NCBI GenBank assembly: GCA_040879985.1
Contig: JBBDJH010000007.1
Coordinates: 62,001-126,000, forward strand
From: VRUE01 sp040879985
Lineage (GTDB): Bacteria > Actinomycetota > Thermoleophilia > Solirubrobacterales > 70-9
Reading direction: 5' to 3'
DNA length: 64,000 bases
In this document: positions 17,194 to 29,815 of the stretch, piece by piece
How the letters are laid out: each line of letters opens with the position of its first letter
Numbering within the stretch: position 1 is the first letter of the stretch
Notes under the pieces: generated by a model
What the model was told of the DNA's origin: nothing
What the model saw: only the letters and a program-made list of their open reading frames with translations
Databases searched by the model: none
Made by a program: the position numbers and the translations under genes

Positions 17194-18333
17194 ATGCACA
17201 CGGGAAGGGCAGGATCGATCCTTTGGCTGCGCGCTTTGCCGGCGACGCTGGCCGTCCTCGCACTGTCGCTGGTCGCCTCCGTCCCCGCCGCGCAGGCCCT
17301 GCCGGGGAAGTTCTGGGGCGTGGTGCCGCAGACCGAACCGAGCCTGGGAGAATTCCAGCGGCTCAAGCAGGGCGGCGTCCGCAGCATCCGCATCCCGGTC
17401 GACTGGGGCAACATGCAGCCCGTCCGCGAGCTGGCGCCCGACTGGGCGAACGTCGACCGGCTCGTCGCCTCGGCGGCGACGGTCGGGATCGAGGTCTTCC
17501 CCTTCATCTACGGCGCCCCGGCCTGGGCGGTGCCGACCGACCGCTCGGTCGCCAGCAACCCGCCGCGGTTCCTGCCGGTGCGCAACGGCAAGCAGCGCGC
17601 CGGCTGGAAGAGCTTCCTGAGGCAGGCGGTGCAGCGCTACGGTCCGCGCGGCAGCTTCTGGGCCGTGAACCCGGGCGTGCCGAAGCGGCCGATCCGGATC
17701 TGGCAGATCGGCAACGAGGTCAACTTCAAATACTTCGTCGCGCGTCCCAACCCGGCCGAGTACGGCAAGCTGGTCAAGCTCTCCTACGCGGCGCTCAAAG
17801 CGGCCGACAAGGGCGCCAGGATCGTCCTCTCCGGCCTCTTCGCCCACCCGATCGAGGCACGGATCAAGCGCCCCCCGCGGCAGGCATACACCGCCCCCGA
17901 ATTCCTCACCCAGATGTACCGCACCACGCCGGGGATCAAGCGGAAATTCCACGGCGTCGCCCTGCACCCGTACACGGGCACCTACAAGCGCCTGCCCCTC
18001 TACATCGAAGAGATCCGCGATCTGCTCGTCGAGAACGGCGATGCCGGCAAGGGCCTCTTCCTGACCGAGCTCGGCTGGAGCTCGCAGAACCGCACGAGCA
18101 GGCAGGACGGCTTCGCCAAAGGCCGCGCCGGCCAGGCGCGCGAACTGAGGGGAGCCTTCCGGCTGCTGCGCAACAACCAGCGGCGCTGGCGCCTGCAGCG
18201 CGTCCACTGGTTCTCGGTCAACGACCTCGCGGGGGCCTGCAACTTCTGCGACGGATCCGGGCTCTTCGAAGCGGGCTTCCTGCCGAAGCCCTCCTGGTTC
18301 GCCTACGCCCGCTTTGCGGGCGGTCGCCCGTAG
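17194..18333 (+). CDS. Secreted clan GH-A glycoside hydrolase-like protein
   Basis: 379 residues with a signal peptide ending near ALPGKF. The TIM-barrel family signs are WGVVPQTEP, RSIRIPVDW, IWQIGNEVN (candidate acid/base Glu, about residue 174) and LFLTELGWSS (candidate nucleophile Glu, about 290). It resembles GH39/GH5-type enzymes. It starts four bases after the Gly/Ser-rich gene with GAGGCGG upstream, so they are probably translated together. A trimming, release or editing role on the exported polysaccharide is inferred. A second GH-like gene begins at 63599 beside the second ligase. Confidence 0.8.
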   Translation: MHTGRAGSILWLRALPATLAVLALSLVASVPAAQALPGKFWGVVPQTEPSLGEFQRLKQGGVRSIRIPVDWGNMQPVRELAPDWANVDRLVASAATVGIEVFPFIYGAPAWAVPTDRSVASNPPRFLPVRNGKQRAGWKSFLRQAVQRYGPRGSFWAVNPGVPKRPIRIWQIGNEVNFKYFVARPNPAEYGKLVKLSYAALKAADKGARIVLSGLFAHPIEARIKRPPRQAYTAPEFLTQMYRTTPGIKRKFHGVALHPYTGTYKRLPLYIEEIRDLLVENGDAGKGLFLTELGWSSQNRTSRQDGFAKGRAGQARELRGAFRLLRNNQRRWRLQRVHWFSVNDLAGACNFCDGSGLFEAGFLPKPSWFAYARFAGGRP

Positions 18334-18341
18334 CGGGGGCG

Positions 18342-18347
18342 TAAGAT
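18342..18347 (+). promoter_or_regulatory. TANNNT -10 box (TAAGAT) for the helicase gene
   Basis: TAAGAT ends 7 bases before the TTG at 18355. It supports the unusual TTG start as leaderless. Confidence 0.4.
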
Positions 18348-18354
18348 CGGTGGG

Positions 18355-22806
<4,452 letters not shown>

Positions 22807-22810
22807 GTTC

Positions 22811-22826
22811 ATGTCTTTTATGACAT
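22811..22826. promoter_or_regulatory. Candidate operator ATGTC-N6-GACAT upstream of the XRE gene
   Basis: Arms ATGTC (22811-22815) and GACAT (22822-22826) end four bases before the ATG at 22831, in an AT-rich patch of a GC-rich region. Autoregulation by the XRE protein is likely from position alone. Confidence 0.5.
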
Positions 22827-22830
22827 AATC

Positions 22831-23166
22831 ATGCCTATTAAGGCATCGGAGTTAATCAGCAAGACGCGAAAGCGCCACGGGCTCAGCCAGCGCGGCCTGG
22901 CGCTGCGCGCCGGCACCGATCAGGCGGCGATCAGCCGTATCGAGCGCGGCGAGATTTCGCCGCGTGTGGAGACGGTCGAGCGCCTGCTTGCGGCGATGGG
23001 CGAGACGCTGCAGCTGGGATCGGCGCGCTTTGAAGCCCACCACGACCCCGTCCACCTTGCGGCGATGCGGGAGCGGACGCCGGCGGAACGGCTGGCGCTC
23101 GCGGGTTCGTGGAACAGATTGGCGGGGCGGCTGACGGAGGCCGGCAGGAGGGCGCGTGGCAGCTGA
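22831..23166 (+). CDS. XRE-family helix-turn-helix regulator
   Basis: 111 residues. The N-terminal 60 form an HTH: ISKTRKRHGLSQRGLALRAG, then TDQAAISRIERGEISP, with the recognition helix at about 31-40. The C-terminal half, with DPVHLAAMRERTPAERL and RLAGRLTEAG, is helical and may contact the partner protein. The next gene starts within its last 11 bases, so the two are co-translated. This resembles antitoxin-toxin or regulator-nucleotidyltransferase pairs. Confidence 0.85.
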   Translation: MPIKASELISKTRKRHGLSQRGLALRAGTDQAAISRIERGEISPRVETVERLLAAMGETLQLGSARFEAHHDPVHLAAMRERTPAERLALAGSWNRLAGRLTEAGRRARGS

Positions 23167-23650
23167 TCGCCAGCCCGTCCCGCTCGATGCCGAGCGGATC
23201 CTCGCCGAGCTCGCGCGGTGCCGGGTCGACTTCGTGCTGGTCGGCGGGATGGCGGCGCAGACGCACGGCAATACGCGGATGACGAACGACGTCGACCTGA
23301 TCCCCGAGCCGGAGCCGGCGAACCTCGAGCGGCTGGCCGCGGCGCTGAACGCGCTCGGGGCGCGGGTGCTCAACCCGGGGCACGAGGGGATCGAGATTGA
23401 CGCGGCGATGCTGCCGCGGGCGACGATCTGGCAGCTGGCGACGCCACATGGCGACATCGACGTCTTGCACGAAGCGCCCGGCGCTGCCCCCTACGGCCAA
23501 CTACGGGAACGCGCCCTGGCGATCGCAATCGACGATCTGCGCATCCAGGTGGCCGGCCTCGACGACCTGATCCGGATGAAGCTCGCTCGCGGCCGGCCGG
23601 TGGATCGCGCCGACGTCGCCGCGCTCACCGAGCCCGAGGCGGCTGGTTGA
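23156..23650 (+). CDS. Nucleotidyltransferase-fold protein, putative toxin or partner of the XRE regulator
   Basis: 164 residues from GTG 23156, with a strong Shine-Dalgarno (GGCAGGAGGG) upstream. The polymerase-beta-like core has FVLVGGMAAQTHG (about residues 22-34), then TRMTNDVDLIP, giving the hG[GS]...TxDxD pattern of AbiEii/MNT-like enzymes. DIDVLHE and LDDLIRMKLARGRPVDRADV follow. The metal-binding Asp pair is present, so catalysis is plausible. A toxin-antitoxin role is an inference from the operon arrangement; the family also includes non-toxic proteins. Confidence 0.75.
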   Translation: MAADRQPVPLDAERILAELARCRVDFVLVGGMAAQTHGNTRMTNDVDLIPEPEPANLERLAAALNALGARVLNPGHEGIEIDAAMLPRATIWQLATPHGDIDVLHEAPGAAPYGQLRERALAIAIDDLRIQVAGLDDLIRMKLARGRPVDRADVAALTEPEAAG

Positions 23651-23698
23651 AGTTCCTGTCCGCGTTCAGCCCGCCTCCCGGAGGGCGTCGCTGACAGC

Positions 23699-24946
23699 TC
23701 AAGCCGTTGCGGGGGAAGTCGCACGAACCAGCAACTCGTGCCAGCGGTCGAGCCAGGCTTTGCGGCCGAACTCGCGCTCGACCGCCTCGCGGCCGGCGGC
23801 GCCGAGACGGGCGCGGCGCTCGGGGTCGGCGGCGAGCGCGCGCAGGGCCTCGGCAAGGGAGCGGGGATTCTCCGGCTCGACCACGAGGCCGGCGCCGGTC
23901 GCTTCGATCAAGCTCGCCGCCTCGCCGCGGGCAGCAAGGATCACCGGCCTGCCGGCCGCCATCGCCTCGAGCATCTTGGTCGGCAGGGCGCCGTGGAAGA
24001 TCGGCCGGTCGCGCAGCAGCACCACGGCGACGTCGCTTTCCTCGTAGAGGTCGGGGACGCGCTCGCTCGGCACCACCCCGAGCATCTGTACGCCGGTTGG
24101 CCGGCCCCCGGCGAGCCGGTCGCGCAGCGCCGGCGCCTCGGCGCCGTCACCGGCGATCGTCACCGCCAGGGGGGAGCCGCCTACCCCCTCGATTGCTTCG
24201 GCCGCATCGAAAAGCGTGCCGACCCCGTGCGCCATGCCGATCGTCCCGGCATAGAGCACCCGCAGGGGGCGGTCCTCCTCCGCCGACGGCTCGGAGCCTT
24301 TACGCGCCGTGGAGCGGGCACCGGGATCGAACCGCGCCAGGTCAACGGCCGGCCGCATCAGCGCCGCCTTGCCGGCCGACTCGGGTCGTTTCTCCAGCGC
24401 CGCCACGATCCCCTCCGTCGGGCAGGCGATCGCCGCCGCCTTCCTGTAAGCGGCGCGCTCGACCATCCGCGCCGCCCGGATCGCGGCGGGCGAGCGCAGG
24501 GCGCCGAGCTCGATCGCCGAGTCGGGCCAGAGGTCGGCGACGTTCACGACCAGACCGGCGCGCTTCGATCGCGCGTAGGGGATCGCGGCGCCGGCGAGGA
24601 ACAGCGGCGGCGTCTCGACCACGACAACATCGGCGGGGCCGGTCGCCGGAGCGGTCGCCAGCGCCGAGGCGGCGAAAGAGAGGTGACCCGCGAGGCGCCG
24701 CGCGAAGCCCCGGTTCGGCGCCGGATAGACGGCGCTGCGCACGACCCGGACCCCGTCCTCACGCCCGCGCCGCAGCGGCCCGTTGCGAAACGGCGCCCGA
24801 ATCTCCCCGTCCGGGTAGTGGGGGAAGCAGCTGTGGACGGTGACCTCGACGCCACGAGTGCCGAGACCGTGGGCCAGGGCGGCGATCCGCGTCTGCGGCG
24901 CGCCAACCTCGGGGGGGTAATACTGGGTGAGGAAGACCGCCCGCAT
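23699..24946 (-). CDS. Family 4 glycosyltransferase (WbuB-like)
   Basis: Retaining GT-B enzyme of 415 residues. The N-terminus FLTQYYPPEVGAPQTR and the DLWPDSAIELG stretch match WbuB-type fucosamine/acetamido-sugar transferases. The C-terminal domain has RVLYAGTIGMAHGV, the E-x7-E region around PTKMLEAMAAGRPV, and GLVVEPENP. It converges on the nucleotidyltransferase gene (48 bases between stops) and is divergent from the tandem GT4 gene at 25016. Confidence 0.9.
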   Translation of the reverse strand: MRAVFLTQYYPPEVGAPQTRIAALAHGLGTRGVEVTVHSCFPHYPDGEIRAPFRNGPLRRGREDGVRVVRSAVYPAPNRGFARRLAGHLSFAASALATAPATGPADVVVVETPPLFLAGAAIPYARSKRAGLVVNVADLWPDSAIELGALRSPAAIRAARMVERAAYRKAAAIACPTEGIVAALEKRPESAGKAALMRPAVDLARFDPGARSTARKGSEPSAEEDRPLRVLYAGTIGMAHGVGTLFDAAEAIEGVGGSPLAVTIAGDGAEAPALRDRLAGGRPTGVQMLGVVPSERVPDLYEESDVAVVLLRDRPIFHGALPTKMLEAMAAGRPVILAARGEAASLIEATGAGLVVEPENPRSLAEALRALAADPERRARLGAAGREAVEREFGRKAWLDRWHELLVRATSPATA

Positions 24947-25015
24947 CCAGGAGCGCAGTTAACAGCAGCGGCCGCCCATACAACGACGCGCCTCGTTGAC
25001 CATACTGGCCACGGG

Positions 25016-27379
25016 ATGCGCGTCACGATGCTGCTCCACAAGTCGGTCGAGCACGACTCGCGGGTGCGGCGGGCGGCGCGGGCGCTGGCGGCGGCGGGGC
25101 ACGAGGTCACCGTCCTGCACCTGCCGCGCCTGCACGGTGAGCTCGACGGCCCGCTCGACGGCTTCTCCGTTCGCTCGGTGACCCCACCTGCCTGGGTGCG
25201 CCACCGCCTCCCGTCAACCCTCTACCGGCTCGTCTTCTTCGCCGCCTTCGTGCGGGCAGCGCGCCGCCTGCATCCCGACGTCGTCCACGCCCACGACGCG
25301 GCGATGCTCGCCCCGGGCTGGGCAGCCGCCCGCCTCACCGGCGCCAAGCTGGTCTACGACTCGCATGAGTACGCCGCAGGTGTTCCGTACCGCAACCGGA
25401 CCTGGACGCTGCTGGTGACCGCGCTCGAGCGCCTGCTGATCCGCCGCTGCGCCGCCACGATCACCGTCTCGGACGGGATCGCCGACCGCCTCCAGGCCCG
25501 CTACGCCCTCCGCAATCGCCCCATCGTCGTGCGCAACATCCCCGACCCCGCCGAACACGATCCCGACTTCGAGGCACCAGATCTGCGCGATTCCCTAGGC
25601 ATCGCCCCCGGGACGCCGCTCGTGCTGCACCTCGGCGCCGTCGCCCGCGATCGCGGCTGCGAGAACCTGGTCCGCGCGATGGCCGAACTGGACGGCGCCC
25701 ACCTGCTCTTCCTCGGCGCTGACGACTCCGCCTACGCGAGCGGGCTGCGCGAGCTCGCCGGTGCCGAGGGCGTGGGGGAGAGGACTCACTTCCGCCCCTC
25801 CGTCCCGGTCGCCCAGATCCGCGCCCACACCCGCCAGGCCAGCGTCGGCGTCTCCCTGCTCGAGGACACCTGCGAGAACCACCGTCTCGCCCTGCCCAAC
25901 AAGGTCTTCGAGTACATCGCCGCGGGCGTGCCGGTGGTTGTCAGCGATCTGCCGGAGCTGCGGCGGCTGCTGGGCGGGGACGAGGGCACCCACCCTGTCG
26001 ACTCCACCGATCCCGTGGCGGTGGGCGCCGCGCTAAGGCAGGCTTCGAATGGCACGGCGAAGCCTTCCTTGACGGGGATCGAGTGGGCTGCAGAGGCGGA
26101 GCGGTTGGGTGCCGTCTACGAGCATCTGGACACTGGCCGGTGCGACGGACGCGGTCGGGCCCTGGTCCTCGTCCGCAACGGCGTCAGCCACGACGCGCGG
26201 ATTCTGAGGGAGGCGGGCCTCCTCGACTCGATCGGATTCGATGTGACCGTCGCCGGCGTCGTGACCGGGACGGATACGAATCGCGAAGAGTGGATCGGCG
26301 GATCGAGGATCGTGCGAATCGACCCCGGGGGGAGGCTGCGGAGGACGCTCGGCCGGTTCAGGTCGCTGCTCGGAAGCACCTCCAAGGAAGCGGCTGGGGG
26401 GTCGGAGCCCGCGTCAGGGGCGTCTTCGGCCGCGCCGCAGCCGGCTTCGACGCGGGCGCGGCTTCGGCGCTTGGCGACCACCGCCGCTTACTACCGCGAA
26501 GGGCTCGGCCAGGTGCGCGACCTCAGGCCCGATCTGATCCACGCCAACGACTACAACACCGCCTGGATCGGGGTGGCCGGCAAGTGGCTGACCGGAGCCA
26601 GGCTCGTCTACGACTCCCATGAGCTGTGGCCGGACCGCAACCTTCGTCCCGAGTCCCGGCCGTGGCTGCTGCTCTGCGAGGCGCTCTTCGTGCGGGCGGC
26701 GGACGAGGTGATCACCACCAGCCCCGGCTATGCGCAGGTGCTGTCCAGGCGCTATCGGATCCCCACTCCGCGGGTGATCCGCAACGTCGTCGACTGGCGC
26801 GTCGAGCCGGCGCCGGATCGCCCCTCGGAGGGCGCGCCGCTCGCCGTCTACTTCGGCGCGATCACCCGCAACCGCGGCCTGGCGACGGCGTTGCGCGCGC
26901 TCGCTCTGGTTCCCGAGCTGAGGATGCGCTTCGTCGGCCCCGAGGCCTGGCGCTATCGGACCGAGCTGCGAGCGCTCGCAGAGGAGCTCGGCGTGGCCGA
27001 GCGGCTCGAGCTGCTCGACCCGGTCCCCCCGGAGCAGGCCCCCTCGGTCCTCGCCGACGCCGACATCGGTCTCGCGCTGATCGAGCCGGCCTGCCTCAGC
27101 TACGAGATGACGCTGCCCAACAAGCTCTACGAGTACGTCGCAGCCGGCCTGCCGGTGTTGGCCAGCGAGGTACCCGTCCTTGCGGCCGAGGTTCACGACA
27201 ACGAGCTGGGGTTGCTCGCCGATCCGAGCGACCCCGCCGCGGTCGCTGCGGCGATCCGCGCGATGCTCGAGCCCAAGGCCCAGCGGCGCTTCCGCGAGGC
27301 GGCCACCTGCCTTTCCGCCGAGGTCGTCTGGGATCGGGAGCGGGAAGGGCTCGCCGCCGTCTACGAATCGCTTAGCTGA
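25016..27379 (+). CDS. Tandem double GT4 glycosyltransferase
   Basis: 787 residues made of two complete GT-B glycosyltransferases in one chain. Domain 1 (about 1-365): MLLHKSVEHDSRVRR, DVVHAHDA, KLVYDSHEYAAG, LPNKVFEYIAAGVPVV. Domain 2 (about 375-787): LVRNGVSHDARILRE, DLIHANDYNTAW, RLVYDSHELWPDRN, LPNKLYEYVAAGLPVL. The halves resemble each other, so an internal duplication is likely. Such fusions could add two successive sugars. The ATG at 25016 is chosen; a long upstream extension is antisense to the neighbour. Confidence 0.88.
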   Translation: MRVTMLLHKSVEHDSRVRRAARALAAAGHEVTVLHLPRLHGELDGPLDGFSVRSVTPPAWVRHRLPSTLYRLVFFAAFVRAARRLHPDVVHAHDAAMLAPGWAAARLTGAKLVYDSHEYAAGVPYRNRTWTLLVTALERLLIRRCAATITVSDGIADRLQARYALRNRPIVVRNIPDPAEHDPDFEAPDLRDSLGIAPGTPLVLHLGAVARDRGCENLVRAMAELDGAHLLFLGADDSAYASGLRELAGAEGVGERTHFRPSVPVAQIRAHTRQASVGVSLLEDTCENHRLALPNKVFEYIAAGVPVVVSDLPELRRLLGGDEGTHPVDSTDPVAVGAALRQASNGTAKPSLTGIEWAAEAERLGAVYEHLDTGRCDGRGRALVLVRNGVSHDARILREAGLLDSIGFDVTVAGVVTGTDTNREEWIGGSRIVRIDPGGRLRRTLGRFRSLLGSTSKEAAGGSEPASGASSAAPQPASTRARLRRLATTAAYYREGLGQVRDLRPDLIHANDYNTAWIGVAGKWLTGARLVYDSHELWPDRNLRPESRPWLLLCEALFVRAADEVITTSPGYAQVLSRRYRIPTPRVIRNVVDWRVEPAPDRPSEGAPLAVYFGAITRNRGLATALRALALVPELRMRFVGPEAWRYRTELRALAEELGVAERLELLDPVPPEQAPSVLADADIGLALIEPACLSYEMTLPNKLYEYVAAGLPVLASEVPVLAAEVHDNELGLLADPSDPAAVAAAIRAMLEPKAQRRFREAATCLSAEVVWDREREGLAAVYESLS

Positions 27380-27393
27380 TAGACGGCTCCATC

Positions 27394-27967
27394 ATGCGCA
27401 ACCTCGACTTCCTCGTGATCGGCGCTCCGCAGTCAGGGACGACGAGTCTCTGGCGGGGCTTCGAGGCGCACCCGCAGATCCGCGTCCCATCGGACAAGGA
27501 GCGCGGGTTCTTCAACTCAGACAAGCGCTTCGAGCGGGGCCTCGAGCCATATCTGTCGTGGACCTTCGGGGATGCGGGGGAGAAGGAGGCTCTCGGAACT
27601 GTCACGCCGCAATTGATGATGGGTGATTCGGATGAACTGGACCGACTCGTGGACCGAATCGCCAAGACGTGCCCGGACATCAGACTGATTGCAATCCTGC
27701 GAAACCCCATCGATCGGTCGGTTTCGAATTTCCGGCGCAGCAGACGTATTCGCGACTGGCCCGATGAGAACTTCGACGCCGCCACCAGGCGCCTCGCCGG
27801 AGAGAATGGAGGGCTGGAGAACGTCCCCTTCATCCGCGATAGCGAATATGGGCGGATTCTCAACAGGTATCTCGCCGTCTTCGACCGAGAGCAGATCCAG
27901 ATCCTTTACCTCGGACCTCGACATGCGTCCCGAGCAGGCATATCGAGAGGCGTTCGAGTTCCTCAGA
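27394..27967 (+). pseudogene. Sulfotransferase, 5' part, split by an insertion sequence and frameshifted
   Basis: PAPS-dependent sulfotransferase fold. The 5'-phosphosulfate loop is GAPQSGTTSLW (about residues 10-20) and the 3'-phosphate region is LIAILRNPIDRSVSNF (about 95-110). At 27913-27914 one extra G shifts the frame; deleting it gives ILYLDLDMRPEQAYREAFEF, the expected continuation. The reading frame then stops in the left end of the IS at 27968. The remainder of the gene is found at 29811. It would have sulfated a glycan. It lies 14 bases after the double GT4 gene. Confidence 0.85.
27963..27967. repeat. Left target-site duplication TCAGA
   Basis: TCAGA immediately left of the IS, identical to 29811-29815 on the right. 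Confidence 0.85.
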
Positions 27968-27984
27968 CCTAGATCGATGAGTAA
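27968..27984. repeat. IS left terminal inverted repeat
   Basis: CCTAGATCGATGAGTAA; pairs with 29794-29810 with one mismatch. Confidence 0.85.
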
Positions 27985-28047
27985 ACCCGTCCCGGCCTCA
28001 CCCAGGTCCGCGACCACACGGTCGCGATAGCACTCTCCATCCACCAG

Positions 28048-28072
28048 AAAAGCCCCGCAAAGCGGGGCTTTT
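28048..28072. terminator. Strong hairpin near the IS left end
   Basis: Perfect arms AAAAGCCCCGC and GCGGGGCTTTT with an AAA loop. It has an A-tract before and a T-tract after, so it can act as an intrinsic terminator in both directions. Placed upstream of the transposase, it would block read-through from the host gene into the element, a known protective arrangement in insertion sequences. Confidence 0.75.
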
Positions 28073-28127
28073 CCGTCCGACTTCGTCGGCATCGTGGCGT
28101 CTGCCAAATGACCACCACGAACAGTGA

Positions 28128-29609
28128 ATGGAGATCACCTTGAAGGTGAACGCGGTTAACCGTAGGGAAGGCCCCGGACGACTCGAGATCCGCGCCGACG
28201 ATCCCGCCCTCACCCCCCACGCGGGGCTCGCGCTCACGGGCGAGTTCTGCCGCCGGCTCGGCCTCATCGAGCTGATCGACGCCGAGATCGGCGTCGTGCG
28301 TCGCGCACGGCCGGTGAAGGCTCGCCGTCGCGGGCTCAGCCCCGCTCAGTACCTGGTCTCGCTCGCCGAGACCCAGCTTCAGGGCGGCGAGTTCTTCGCC
28401 GACGTCGAGCAGCTGCGCGCCGATGAGCCCGGGGCAGCCCTGCGCGCCGCCGCGGCGCCCTCGCAGGCGACCGCCCGCCAGTACGCGCGCCGCTTCCGCC
28501 GCTCCCACCTGCACGCCGCCGAGCGGGCGATGGCCCGCTGCGGCAAGCGCCTTGACTGCGAGCTGGGCCGCGAGGTCGGCGAGGAGGCGACGGTCGACCT
28601 CGACGCGATCGAGATCGAGGTCTTCGGCGAGCGCAAGCAGGGCGCGGCCAAAAGCCACAGCGGGGCGCTCGCCTATCAGGCCTACGTCGCCACCTGGGCC
28701 GAGCGCGGGCGGGCGCTTTGCTCGGAGCTGGAGCCAGGCAACCGGGCGCGGGTCACCGGCGCGGAGTCGGCGCGGATGCTGAGACGAGCGATCTCCCATC
28801 TGCCCGAAGGACACGGAGCGGTGAACGCGCGCGTGGACTCCGGCTTCTACTCGGTCGCGCTGATGCGCGCCCTGCGCAAGGAAGGGGTCCGCTTCACGAT
28901 GTCGGCGCCGCGCAGCGAGGCGATGTGGAGGGCGCTGGAGGGGATCCCCGATTCGGCTTGGCGAGAGGCCGAGGGGATGGCCGGCGCTGAGGTCGCCGAG
29001 ACGACCTACGCGCCGGGGGGCTGGGAGGGCGAGCCGCTGCGGCTCATCGTCCGCCGGGTAGCCCACCGCGCCTCCGCGCTCTCGGCCGACCCGCGGGCGA
29101 GGCGGTTGCGGACGATCCACCCCGAGCAGCTGCCCCTGGCGCTCGGCGGTGAGCTCGACACCGTCTACGGCTACTCGTTCATCGCGACCGATCATGTGCC
29201 CGAGCGCGACGCCGTCTGGGTCGAGCACCACCATCGCCACCGCGCCCAGGTCGAGGAGCGCCTCGGCGAGGCCAAGCTCGGGCAGGCGCTGCGCCACCTG
29301 CCCTCCGGCGACATGAACGCCAACCGGGTCTGGCTGCACGCGGCGCTCACCGCGATGAACATCGCCGCGATGACCTGCGACCTGTGTCCGGCGGCGGGCG
29401 CCTCGGGGCAGCCCGCTCCCTGGCGGGACCCCGAGCGCGGGCCGCCCGCGCGCCGCGCCGCCAAGGCGCTGCGGCGAATGCTCGTCTGCGTCCCGGCGCG
29501 GGTGGTGCGCTCCGGGCGGCGCACCGCGCTGCGCCTGCCGGAGGGGTTCCGCTACGCGGAGACCTTCATCGCCACCTACGCGGCGATCTGGGCGCTGGCG
29601 CCGCCCTGA
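28128..29609 (+). CDS. IS1380-family transposase
   Basis: DDE transposase of 493 residues. The MEITLKVNAVNR start, the first-acidic-residue region VDLDAIEIEVFGERKQGA (about 161-178), VDSGFYSVALMRAL, and HHRHRAQVEERLGEAKLGQA (the Y/H-R-E-K signature, about 367-386) are family features. The frame is complete with no stop or shift, so it may be active. The C-terminal 100 residues contain a Pro/Arg-rich linker before the last helices. Confidence 0.93.
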   Translation: MEITLKVNAVNRREGPGRLEIRADDPALTPHAGLALTGEFCRRLGLIELIDAEIGVVRRARPVKARRRGLSPAQYLVSLAETQLQGGEFFADVEQLRADEPGAALRAAAAPSQATARQYARRFRRSHLHAAERAMARCGKRLDCELGREVGEEATVDLDAIEIEVFGERKQGAAKSHSGALAYQAYVATWAERGRALCSELEPGNRARVTGAESARMLRRAISHLPEGHGAVNARVDSGFYSVALMRALRKEGVRFTMSAPRSEAMWRALEGIPDSAWREAEGMAGAEVAETTYAPGGWEGEPLRLIVRRVAHRASALSADPRARRLRTIHPEQLPLALGGELDTVYGYSFIATDHVPERDAVWVEHHHRHRAQVEERLGEAKLGQALRHLPSGDMNANRVWLHAALTAMNIAAMTCDLCPAAGASGQPAPWRDPERGPPARRAAKALRRMLVCVPARVVRSGRRTALRLPEGFRYAETFIATYAAIWALAPP

Positions 29610-29793
29610 GGGCGCACCTTCCCTCCGCCGAGGACGAGCAGAGCGAGGGGGCGCGCCTCAGCGTGCCCGCAAGCGGGGGGACCTGCTTCAAAGAACGGCG
29701 TCGGGACAGCTGTTGCGGCCGGGTTGACCACCACACACTTCCCCACTCGCCGTCACCGGGCTGTTTGAACCGCTTCACGCGGCGCTTTCGGCG

Positions 29794-29810
29794 TTACTCA
29801 CCGATCTAGG
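29794..29810. repeat. IS right terminal inverted repeat
   Basis: TTACTCACCGATCTAGG; inverted partner of 27968-27984. The 200 bases between the transposase stop and this repeat hold no recognisable gene. Confidence 0.85.
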
Positions 29811-29815
29811 TCAGA
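29811..29815. repeat. Right target-site duplication TCAGA
   Basis: Second copy of the 5-bp target; see 27963-27967. Confidence 0.85.

Larger units (their letters stand above)
27968..29810 (+). mobile_element. IS1380-family insertion sequence, complete (1843 bp)
   Basis: The left end CCTAGATCGATGAGTAA and the right end, read inward as CCTAGATCGGTGAGTAA, match at 16 of 17 positions. The element carries one transposase gene (28128-29609), a hairpin near the left end, and 5-bp TCAGA duplications on both sides. Length, inverted ends and the intact transposase suggest a recent insertion. It splits the sulfotransferase gene. Confidence 0.92.

Noticed and set aside
18317..18330. CGGGCG-GT-CGCCCG palindrome at the end of the glycosidase gene
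   Set aside because: Two-base loop, inside coding sequence and without a T-tract; probably codon-driven.
23651..23698. Possible hairpin CGCCTCCCGGAGGGCG between convergent genes
   Set aside because: Arms do not pair fully and there is no T-tract, so it is not supported as a terminator.
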